A DNA stretch of 64,000 bases from Neopestalotiopsis rosae (Eukaryota; Ascomycota; Sordariomycetes; Amphisphaeriales; Sporocadaceae). The position numbers were made by a program, and so were the translations under genes. Each line of letters begins with the position of its first letter. The stretch's first letter is position 1. The notes beneath the pieces are model-generated. The model saw nothing but the letters and a program-made list of their open reading frames with translations. It was not told the DNA's origin and did not search any database. Positions 56,138 through 64,000 of the stretch are shown piece by piece. The DNA is taken from NCBI GenBank assembly GCA_023078685.1, contig JALGAS010000009.1, positions 558,001-622,000 on the forward strand, read 5' to 3'.

Positions 56138-56845
56138 ATGACGGACTCAAAACAAACTCCCATTCTATACCAAAAGGCCGGCGCCTGCTCCCTGGTCCCC
56201 CATGCCCTGCTGTACCACTTACACGTGCCCTTCCGCGCCGTGCCCATGGCACCAGACGCCAACGGCAAGTTCGCCGCAGCCGACGGCAGCTTCACCCACG
56301 ACGAGTACGTCCAGCGCATCAACCCTAGCGGCTACGTGCCGGCGCTCGACGTTGGCGACGGGACCATCATCACCGAGATGCCCGCGCTACTGAGCTACAT
56401 TGTGAACACGGCAGCCGCTTCGCAGCAGCAGCAGCAACACGCGGATCTGCTGGGCCGTACGGCGCTGGAAAAGGCCCAGGTTCTGCAGTGGCTCGCCTGG
56501 CTCTCGGGCACGCTGCACGCCCAGGGCTTTGGTGCCTTGTTCCGGCCCGCCCGGTTCGTGGGCGCGCGCGAGGACGTGTACCCCGCGGTGCAGGACAGGG
56601 GAAAGGAGATCATACGGACGGCGTTTGCGAGGATCGAGAAGGCGCTGACCGGTAAGGAGCACCTGGTGGGAGACCACTTGACGGTGGCAGACTTTAACGT
56701 CTACGTGTTTTACCGCTGGGGCGTGCAGATTGGCTTCGATATGGCCGGGTCGTATCCAGAGTATACGAGGGTGCTGCGGAAAGTCGAGAGTCTGGAGGGG
56801 GTGAAGAAGGCCATCGAGGTCGAAGGACTCAAGTTTCATCTATGA
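56138..56845 (+). CDS. Glutathione S-transferase
   Basis: Single exon, 235 aa, standard GST length. The N-terminal thioredoxin-like domain starts at ILYQKAGACSLVPHALLYHL, where a Ser/Cys pair near residues 17-18 is placed as in beta-type and related GSTs. It contains INPSGYVPALDVGDGTIITEM (cis-Pro and glutathione gamma-Glu site). The C-terminal helical domain has the N-capping motif region HLVGDHLTVADFNVYVF. A CAG run (56423-56437) gives a short Gln stretch. The enzyme conjugates glutathione to electrophiles in the cytosol. The substrate class is unknown. It has a good TATA box and is highly GC-rich. Confidence 0.93.
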   Translation: MTDSKQTPILYQKAGACSLVPHALLYHLHVPFRAVPMAPDANGKFAAADGSFTHDEYVQRINPSGYVPALDVGDGTIITEMPALLSYIVNTAAASQQQQQHADLLGRTALEKAQVLQWLAWLSGTLHAQGFGALFRPARFVGAREDVYPAVQDRGKEIIRTAFARIEKALTGKEHLVGDHLTVADFNVYVFYRWGVQIGFDMAGSYPEYTRVLRKVESLEGVKKAIEVEGLKFHL

Positions 56846-57274
56846 GATGACTAATAACACACCGTAGTGTATTCTTTTGCGACACAGCAAGATTGTGTTA
56901 GCTGAGTTACCCAGGAAAATAAATCACATGTTATTATGTACTTTCAAAGTGGTTCCGTCCAATAGTGTGTTTTCAATAATTTCATACGCGGGACTGCTCG
57001 ATCTAGCCCACATGAAGCCAAACAGCAGTGTTGCTAAAGAATCGGTCATGGACTGTTTGCAATGTTTGACATATGGTACATTATCTTTTGTTACGAGGCC
57101 ACTATCTCAGACCGACCTCATTTTCTAGTTGATGCTTCATGCAGCATCGATTTGATACAGTTGTGATTTTTACACAGATGGCCTTGAGCCACCTTCAAGG
57201 CTTGAAGCTGATTTTCGGTATAGATATCCAACTTTGCCTTGAAAAAGAGTCGCTTGTTCCCATGTTGTCGTAGC
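56846..57274. other. Convergent intergenic region
   Basis: 3' flanks of the GST (+) and mL44 (-) genes; AT-rich. No gene seen. Confidence 0.45.
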
Positions 57275-58513
57275 TTATGAGATGATCTCTCCAATATCCA
57301 CGTGTGCCGGCTTCCACGGCTCGGCATCCTCTGCGAGCATGTCACTAGGCACACCAACATCTCCCGGGCTGTACAGGTACCATGCCTTCAGCGCGTTGAT
57401 GGCTGCAGCAACACGCGCGGAGTCCAGATCTGAGCCGGCACCTTCGCCAAGTTTGTCGTTTCCACTGTAGATACCCACGACATATACGGGCGTCCTGCTC
57501 AGCCTACCGGTCTCGCTTTCAAGCCTAGCCACCGGTGGCTCAAAGTCTTCTCTGGCGCAAAGTCGGGCGAGTTCCCTGGTGGGAAGCTTGAATTCAAAGA
57601 GATTTGCCAGGTCAAGTTTCCGCATCAGGAAGTGCGACTTGATAAAGTTCTTGGCAGCATCCCGGCCACAGTGCAGGTAGACTGCACCTACCAGTGCCCT
57701 CACAAAGTTGGCGTGGGCATTTTGAGGAAAGTCCTGCACAGTCATCTCCTTCGTGTTGCGGTCGCTGTGTGCCATGAAGTCGCTACCCCCGTCCGTAACC
57801 GCCTTTTGGCCCGGTACCATCTCGCCAAAGGCATCATCGTACAAGACTCGACTGCTCATACCTCTCCTCCACTTGTATCGCTCAATCTCTGCGCTTTCGG
57901 CACGAACGTAGCCCCATCTGGTCATCAAGGCGGTGGGTTGCTGGGAGTCGAACTGCAACAGACCCGGGTCCACTTCTTCGCCGGGGGCGGCAGCCGTCTC
58001 AACACCCCATGCACGTGCGACTTGGTGCAACACAGCCGGCCCGACGTAGCCCTTCATTGCTGCAAACAGAATTGCCATGGGAAGACGCGGGTACCGCGTA
58101 ATGAGGTGCTCGGAGGCGTGGTTGTTTAGGAGTGTAGCACCAATGTAGGCCAGGTTGGTGTTGTTGTATTTGAGATGCGCATCGGCGGAGGGATCAACCA
58201 ATGCTCGTGCGAGGGTCTCGACTGGTATCTTGGGAGACAAGGAAAGACGTGCATGTAATGCTGCTAACTTTGCGGAAGATCTGGCTTTGTGAGGTGGTGG
58301 TGACGGTAGCGGCACCTGTCTTGCAGACTGTGCCTGGGCTGCATCCCCAGAGATCTGATCGTAGATATCGCTCCTCGAGCTGGCTCCATCTTGCTCGGTT
58401 GTTGTGCTGGCATGCCTTCTCGTGCAAAGAGGAAGCTGATGTGTCGTTCTCGATATCCGGGCAGCCCTCGGCGCGGATGCGAGCAGTCGGCTCGCTATCC
58501 TGGCTCTTTTCAT
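57275..58513 (-). CDS. MRPL3: Mitochondrial large-subunit ribosomal protein mL44 (MRPL3-type)
   Basis: Single exon, 412 aa. The N terminus is Arg/Ala/Ser-rich (MKRARIASRLLASAPRAARISR) and fits a mitochondrial targeting sequence. An RNase III-like fold follows: NTNLAYIGATLLNNHASEHLITRYPRLP, then AVLHQVARAWGVE and NFVRALVGAVYLHCGRDAAKNF. The acidic catalytic residues of true RNase III (ERLEFLGD, DxxE) are not evident, as expected for the ribosomal protein. The C-terminal part (PVYVVGIYSGNDKLGEGAGSDLDSARVAAAINAL) is a double-stranded RNA binding-type domain. I chose the ATG at 58513 because the upstream extension begins with TTG. It is divergent from a small membrane protein gene 403 bases away. 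Confidence 0.92.
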   Translation of the reverse strand: MKRARIASRLLASAPRAARISRTTHQLPLCTRRHASTTTEQDGASSRSDIYDQISGDAAQAQSARQVPLPSPPPHKARSSAKLAALHARLSLSPKIPVETLARALVDPSADAHLKYNNTNLAYIGATLLNNHASEHLITRYPRLPMAILFAAMKGYVGPAVLHQVARAWGVETAAAPGEEVDPGLLQFDSQQPTALMTRWGYVRAESAEIERYKWRRGMSSRVLYDDAFGEMVPGQKAVTDGGSDFMAHSDRNTKEMTVQDFPQNAHANFVRALVGAVYLHCGRDAAKNFIKSHFLMRKLDLANLFEFKLPTRELARLCAREDFEPPVARLESETGRLSRTPVYVVGIYSGNDKLGEGAGSDLDSARVAAAINALKAWYLYSPGDVGVPSDMLAEDAEPWKPAHVDIGEIIS

Positions 58514-58916
58514 TTTGTGTGTATTTCTGTGTGCAAGAAGGATCAATTGGACGACCTGTTCCTCCCCTCCAACCGGCGACCTGTCGAGACACGGAATAAA
58601 GATACCGGATCGTAGGAGGCCGACTTTGTTCCGGTTCGCGATGCGTCTCGTGTCTACGGTATTAGCTTCAAGAAAAAGTTTCTGAGTCTGAAGCTGGCGC
58701 CCAGAGCTTCAGGGATCTCCGGGTGCATGGTCTGTGCGCAACGCCCAAATCAGTGCAGCCCCGGAACAACCCACGCCTAAATTGATCCGACTCTGGCTTC
58801 CCAATCACTCGAACGCAATTGGGTGTGACGACTTCCACGCGCGAGCTCGGGTTACGATCTTGGAGCATTCAGCCAATTGAACAATTCACAACTCCGCTCA
58901 CTGTTCACAAGTCAAG
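58514..58916. promoter_or_regulatory. Bidirectional promoter between mL44 and a small membrane protein gene
   Basis: 403 bases separate the two divergent start codons. No gene is seen in it. Both products look mitochondrial, so co-regulation is plausible, though I identified no specific motif. Confidence 0.45.
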
Positions 58917-59359
58917 ATGGTAAGTCGGCCGAGCAATTGCGCATCGAATAGAGCTAACGATTTACCTGCAGGGTGGTGGTCCAAGAGTTGCGTAAGCTAG
59001 CAACGACAGCTTCTCGTGTCCTCGAATGTGATCCTGACCTCTATGCCACAGATACCCCAAGCACGTCTGGTCGCCGACCGGTGGTTGGTACGCTCAGCCG
59101 TCCAACTGGAAGGCCAACACTGCCGTCTTCTCCCTCGTCGTCTTCGGAATCACCGGTTTGGCATGGAAATTGAGCGCCGACCGCGAGTACAGGCATAAGA
59201 TGCCCGAGCCAGGCCGCTTCTTCCCCAGCAGATAGTACGTCTATCACCGAACGATACACGAGAATGAGAAGAATCTATATACTGACAGTTTTGTGCAGTT
59301 GGAGCAAGCAGATTGTCGAGCACGAGCAAGCACAGGCCGGAAAGAAGAGCGATTCATGA
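58917..59359 (+). CDS. Small single-span protein, probably of the mitochondrial inner membrane
   Basis: Four coding exons give 88 aa: 58917-58919 (the ATG alone), 58972-58991, 59052-59234 and 59299-59359. Each intron is GT..AG and every join keeps frame. The protein reads MGGGPRVAYPKHVWSPTGGW, then a membrane helix (ANTAVFSLVVFGITGLAW), then a basic and conserved-looking REYRHKMPEPGRFFPSRYW and a charged tail. Size, Gly/Pro-rich start and single span resemble accessory subunits of respiratory complexes, but I cannot assign a named subunit. The gene is too finely split to show as a single open frame. It shares a promoter region with mL44. Confidence 0.8.
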
Positions 59360-60928
59360 TGTGGCGGATGCATTCGGAGTTTGTACATATAAACAGAAGG
59401 AACCGGAATAGAAGACTGTGATCGATTGGGAAAAGAGTGTCGACTCGCCATATTGACTTCGGGCCTGCCTGTCTGTGTGTGATGCTGCGGATTGAGGTAC
59501 CTGACGAACTGCATTCCTGACGGCAATGAATCCAGCAACCAGGAATGGCCATCCGAGTGGATTGATACGAAGGCCTTCTTTGGGCACGAGATTATTTTCT
59601 GATTAACGACCTCGGAGAGCCTCCAAACCTCAATATCTGAGTGTTTACTGCCTACATGCAGCTCCACAACTATCCCGAGAGGCTTTCACATCATTCCCAG
59701 CAATTTCATATGATTAGATCAGGACTATCAGATCTATATCTCGAGCGCTCCGATACTGTTCACTGCATGGAAGTTGCGTCCCCGTTACAGATGACAAATG
59801 ACGTGGAAATCAAACAACAAACGCCGAGAGATGTTGGGAGAACCACTCATCGATTGGTGATATGTCTTGGGTCTAAAAACAGCGCGAAACGACAGATTTC
59901 AGGGTGCTAGGGCAGACAATACACTCATACTGGGTTGATTTGCAAGCTTAACGCAAAGGGAGCCTCAAAATGTCCATTTTCCTCAAATATGACTGAGTAT
60001 GGTTCCCACTCTTAAAAGTCACTATCAGCTTCTAAACCACTCGACAGCTTACGCAATGTATCAAATTTGAAATGCAACCAGAAATGCCTGGATATATACT
60101 CAACACAAAGAATGCTATTCGTTGTGTAATCTGCCAAAGCTCTTCGATAATCGCCCAAGACGAAGTAAATGCAACGGACCAATACGTGGGCCCAAATAAG
60201 CTTACAAGGATATACCAACTCTGAATTATTGTCAATCACGACCATGTCTTGAATGAATGTAAATCTACTAAGTATTGCATTGCGACGTATCGATTGGTTC
60301 TGTTGCATACAGAAGTCAAAAGCCGAACACGATTTGATCAATTTTGCACCCCTATCATTAAGTCAAGTGCAGTGTTAGCGAATGAAAACAAGGGTAGTTT
60401 GTATGTTCCTTACCTAGTATTGCCAGGTAGTCTATGGTTGGACTTAGACGATCTGCATAACTTCTTGCCGTACAGTGTCCAACAAACCATATTCATCATA
60501 TAATGTCAAGGTCCTTCAGCAATCGCTTGATCAAGATCAACAAAAAAAAAAAGAAAAAAAAAAGATGTGCCAGATGCAGAGTATAAATGGATATTTAAAC
60601 CATCTGTTCCGATTCAACTATCGTGTCGATTCGATTTCTGCATATCCATTCCGAGCGCGACCATTAATGCATATTATGCATCAATGGAAACCTTGGCCAA
60701 GCCAATCAGCCATCAATGATGTCACACCCACGTCCCGAACCTTCACAAGCTTGGAGTAAATGAACCACGGTCCGAAAAAGCTCACTCGCGGAGGTTTGCT
60801 CCGGACTTGGAAAATGTCCAAGTCGCTCTCGTCTTATTGATTCACGGATTTTTCGCTTTCTTCATGGATTCCGCCAACAATTCACGCAAGTCGAGTTCTT
60901 CTCATCTCACAGTTGATGGTCCGCAAAT
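59360..60928. other. Gene-free stretch upstream of the phospholipase gene
   Basis: 1.57 kb, AT-rich between 59900 and 60700, with a purine run of A and G at about 60539-60565. Frames on both strands (59275-59667, 60012-60341, 60475-60759) lack domains. It contains the 3' flank of the small membrane protein gene and the promoter of the next gene. Confidence 0.45.
60539..60565 (+). repeat. Poly-A/purine run
   Basis: Two A runs interrupted by single Gs, about 27 bases, in intergenic DNA upstream of the phospholipase gene. Confidence 0.7.
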
Positions 60929-63448
60929 ATGAGGTTCACTCAGCTTTGTCGCGCAAAACAGCGATTATGGCTGGGGCGACAACACCTCCAAACGGCGCCG
61001 ATCTCCGGGCGGGCAACATCGCTGCACCTGCCCCGGCGATCAGCAGCCCTACTACGCCAGGATAACAGGCAGACTACTTTGGACAGGAGTGGCCGACAAT
61101 TCCCTCGGGCCTTCTTCACATCCCGGAAGCAGCGAGAGGAGCAGCAGCAGCAGCAAAATTCCGGTAAAGGTATATTGCCTAGAGCCGTGTCAACAGTCCT
61201 GGTCCTTGGTGGCTTACTCGTGTACACCGTATATCCAGGCCAAGAATTGCAAAGCGCCCGTCTCACGCGCGAAACCAACAGTCGCCTAGATGATATTTCA
61301 GACCAAGATGCCCAAGCACAGGAGCCTACTGCTTGGTCATCATTTGCCGGCAAGTTCAAGGATCTATCCACCGTGACTAGCATTGAGTGGTCTTCGCTAT
61401 CAGACCGCATGGTGGAAATGATCCTGCCCGAATGGTCCAAGGCATTTCCCGCCTATTTTTCCAAGTTGCAGCGTGAGCTCTCCATGGCGCCCGGCTCCTT
61501 GGCGGATGAGATATGGAATGAGGCTCATGATCCGTTCGCACATCCGGAGATCCGGTACAAAGCCAGGGTACGCGTCTCAGACGAACTATGCGACGAGGAG
61601 AAGGAGTTCCTCTCTCGACGAAAGAAGGTTGCCACCATGGCTTTGGCGCGCTACCTTGGTCTAGACGAGGCGGATGTCCATCCAGATGATGTGCCGACTA
61701 TCGCCATGTGCGGATCTGGAGGTGGTTTGCGGGCCCTAGTGGCTGGTACTGGCTCACTCCTTGCAACGCAAGAAGATGGTCTCTTTGATTGTGTCACCTA
61801 TACATCAGGCGTCAGTGGGTCTTGCTGGCTACAGACGCTCTATCATTCATCCTTTACCGAACGACGACTCGAGAATGTGATAGACCACTTGAAAGCTCGA
61901 CTCGGGATTCACATTGCATACCCACCTGCAGCTTTCTCGTCTGTTCTTTCAGCTCCAACGAACAAACTCCTTCTCAGCAGCATGGTGGAAAAGTTGAAGG
62001 GCGACCCCAATGCAGATTTCGGACTAGTCGATGTGTACGGTATTCTGTTGGCAGCTCGGCTTCTGGTGCCCAAGGGCGAGTTGGGTGTCAACGAGCGCGA
62101 CTTCAAGCTCTCGAACCAACGAGACTATATCAAGTATGGGCAGAACCCACTTCCGATCTATACTGCAGTCCGCCACGAGATTCCAGATATTGCGGGTGTC
62201 GCTTCCGAATCCGATGGCGGCCCGTCAGAAGAAGCCAAAGAGATCGCTAAGCAAGAGGCTTGGTTTCAATGGTACGAAATGACTCCATATGAATTCTTCT
62301 GCGAGGAGTTCAATGCAGGCATTCCAACGTGGGCCATGGGACGGAACTTCAAGAACGGTGTCGACGTTCCTCCAGAGAGCGGATTCCACCTGCCCGAGCT
62401 GCGCATGCCTATCCTCATGGGCATCTACGGCTCAGCCTTTTGTGCGACGTTGAGTCACTATTATCGAGAGATCCGACCCCTGGTGAAAAGTCTGACAGGA
62501 TTCAGTACCATTGATGAGATGATTCATGGCCATAATGATGATCTGTCCAAGGTCCACCCAATCGACCCAGCTCAGATTCCCAATTTTGTCTATGGCATGG
62601 ACGATCAGCTGCGTTACACCACGCCTACAGCCATCACTAAGACACCCTATATTCAGCTGATGGATGCTGGAATGTCCAATAACCTACCTATCTATCCTCT
62701 ACTACGTCCCGGGCGTGATGTCGACATCGTCATTGCCTTTGACGCTTCTGCTGACATCAAGACGGACAATTGGCTGTCGGTGACCGATGGTTACGCTCGC
62801 CAACGTGGTATTAAGGGATGGCCGGTGGGCGTGGGCTGGCCAAAGGCTGGCGAAGCGCCGGCTCAGACCGAGCATGAGCTCGAGGAGGCACAAGCTTCCT
62901 CAGCAGCCGAAGCAGCGTCGAAGTTGCGTGAAGCTCAAGAGGCTAAGAACAATGGGCAACCGACGGATCCGGCGGATCAGAAAGACAAAGCACAGCACGA
63001 CCAATCTCACCCTGAAGACTCGGACCTTGGCTACTGCACCATCTGGGTTGGGTCAACCGAGGAGCGGTCTTCGGAACCACCGCCACCAAGCAAGGCTATT
63101 GATGATTCAAGTAGCTGGCAACTTCTGGAAAAGGATGCTGGTATTGCGGTCGTTTACTTACCATTCATGGCAAACCCTAAAGTAGACGGAGTAGACCCGG
63201 CAAAGAGCGATTACATGAGCACTTGGAACTTTGTCTATACACCTGAACAGATTGAGAAGGTTGTTGAACTTGCCCGTGCCAACTACGATGAAGGCAAGGA
63301 ACAAATCCGTGGTTGTGTCAGAGCTGTTTATGAGCGTAGAAAGAAGATGAGAGAGGAAAGAGAGGCTGGAATTAAGGATGCGAGGAAGCGGAAGCTGCGA
63401 AGATTAGGCATCGAGGGAAAGTTGGGCGAGGGCGACCACTTTAGCTAG
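60929..63448 (+). CDS. cPLA2-like (patatin-fold) phospholipase with mitochondrial-type N terminus
   Basis: Single exon, 839 aa. The N terminus is Arg/Gln-rich without acidic residues (MRFTQLCRAKQRLWLGRQHL) and a membrane helix follows (AVSTVLVLGGLLVYTVYPG), suggesting a mitochondrial inner membrane protein. The catalytic part has the group IV PLA2 pattern: an oxyanion loop GSGGGLRA (residues 262-269), the nucleophile Ser296 in GVSGSCW, and Asp579 in LMDAGMSNNLP. A conserved block FEFF-like EFFCEEFNAGIPTWAMGRNFKNG precedes the Asp. A low-complexity Ala/Glu/Lys insertion lies near residues 650-700. The enzyme family removes acyl chains from phospholipids or lysophospholipids. Substrate and exact location are inference. 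The gene is intact. Confidence 0.9.
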   Translation: MRFTQLCRAKQRLWLGRQHLQTAPISGRATSLHLPRRSAALLRQDNRQTTLDRSGRQFPRAFFTSRKQREEQQQQQNSGKGILPRAVSTVLVLGGLLVYTVYPGQELQSARLTRETNSRLDDISDQDAQAQEPTAWSSFAGKFKDLSTVTSIEWSSLSDRMVEMILPEWSKAFPAYFSKLQRELSMAPGSLADEIWNEAHDPFAHPEIRYKARVRVSDELCDEEKEFLSRRKKVATMALARYLGLDEADVHPDDVPTIAMCGSGGGLRALVAGTGSLLATQEDGLFDCVTYTSGVSGSCWLQTLYHSSFTERRLENVIDHLKARLGIHIAYPPAAFSSVLSAPTNKLLLSSMVEKLKGDPNADFGLVDVYGILLAARLLVPKGELGVNERDFKLSNQRDYIKYGQNPLPIYTAVRHEIPDIAGVASESDGGPSEEAKEIAKQEAWFQWYEMTPYEFFCEEFNAGIPTWAMGRNFKNGVDVPPESGFHLPELRMPILMGIYGSAFCATLSHYYREIRPLVKSLTGFSTIDEMIHGHNDDLSKVHPIDPAQIPNFVYGMDDQLRYTTPTAITKTPYIQLMDAGMSNNLPIYPLLRPGRDVDIVIAFDASADIKTDNWLSVTDGYARQRGIKGWPVGVGWPKAGEAPAQTEHELEEAQASSAAEAASKLREAQEAKNNGQPTDPADQKDKAQHDQSHPEDSDLGYCTIWVGSTEERSSEPPPPSKAIDDSSSWQLLEKDAGIAVVYLPFMANPKVDGVDPAKSDYMSTWNFVYTPEQIEKVVELARANYDEGKEQIRGCVRAVYERRKKMREEREAGIKDARKRKLRRLGIEGKLGEGDHFS

Positions 63449-64000
63449 TGCTGTCACCCATCCTGGAGGCGAGGCTTGTAGCCAAAGGCCTGAAGTCAAA
63501 TCATGGCATTTCTTTCCATGTATATTATTGTAGCAGAGGGTTTGAAAACCTACACCGAAGCCACGTGGCTACCTAAGTAAGAATATAATTGATACCCGGC
63601 TCAGGATTGTGTCCTTAATGATTGGGACACTACAAATGCCTCATCGTTTGTAAGAATACTTACATTCTGCGCTGACTCTTCTCCAATCGGGCATCTTGGG
63701 CAAAAGTCAACCATGCTCATAGCATCATTGTACGCGTCTCCTACCACGGCTCTCGCTTAGCTTGACAACGGTCACTGTTTATTGATGACACCGTATTCCA
63801 ACGCCAAGTCCAGAAACCTCAATGTCAGAATCGAACATTGAACGTCGATTTGATTCCCGGCACGAGCACAATAAGCCCACGAGCCACGATGACCCACGGA
63901 ACTGAAGGATGAAGGATTTATCAGAGCAAATTATGGATGGATCTTGGTTTGGTCTCCGGTATCAACTACTTCGGTGCCTCAGTATACGGATGATATTTAA
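63449..64000. other. 3' flank at the window end
   Basis: No gene is recognised in the last 550 bases. It includes the phospholipase 3' UTR and AT-rich sequence. Confidence 0.4.

Overview
The window looks like nuclear DNA of a filamentous ascomycete, probably a Sordariomycete and perhaps Hypocreales. It has compact genes on both strands with short introns (46-109 nt, GT..AG, often with a CTAAC/CTGAC-type branch site), and fungal families such as HET-domain, NACHT-WD40, Zn2Cys6, a QutR-type repressor and a fungal PQ-loop protein. I found no tRNA, rRNA, CRISPR array or intact transposon. All exon boundaries were read by eye from reading-frame continuity and splice consensus. Family names rest on motif recognition, not on a database search.

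0-4 kb holds an NmrA-like NAD(P)-binding protein and, convergent to it, the housekeeping GMP synthase. 5-25 kb is an accessory region. It contains a GH63 glucosidase paralogue with a lost splice donor, a DAL5-type MFS permease divergent from a soluble bacterial-type cytochrome P450, a secreted carboxylesterase, a broken secreted alpha/beta hydrolase, a broken DUF6914-like gene, and a very large NLR-like gene (membrane segment, alpha/beta hydrolase, NACHT, about 20 WD40 repeats) that carries one in-frame stop and one frameshift. An apparently intact HET-domain gene lies directly behind it (25.8-28.0 kb). The pair has the composition of a heterokaryon-incompatibility or fungal immunity locus.

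28.9-34 kb carries an SLC45/sucrose-type transporter, a convergent GMC oxidoreductase and a decayed DUF1993 gene. Two copies of a short similar sequence lie on either side of the GMC gene. 34.7-39.9 kb holds a QutR-type repressor (shikimate-pathway enzyme relatives turned regulator) divergent from a Zn2Cys6 regulator across 1.4 kb.

41.5-51.8 kb contains an uncharacterised fungal protein, a Cys-rich protein with three internal repeats, a WRAP53/TCAB1-like WD40 protein, a PQ-loop membrane protein and a membrane-anchored SH3 protein of Fus1-like layout. A gene-poor stretch of about 4.3 kb follows. 56-64 kb has a glutathione S-transferase, mitochondrial ribosomal protein mL44 divergent from a small single-membrane-span protein, and a cPLA2-like phospholipase with a mitochondrial-type N terminus.

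The most interesting signals are these. (1) A run of neighbouring accessory genes (5-22 kb) carries single-base lesions, and three of the inferred nonsense changes fit the CpA-to-TpA pattern of RIP. (2) An NLR-like gene sits next to a HET gene. (3) A bacterial-type P450 has Ala-Pro-Pro where the acid-Thr pair should be. (4) A DUF1993 relic and a matching short repeat flank the GMC gene.
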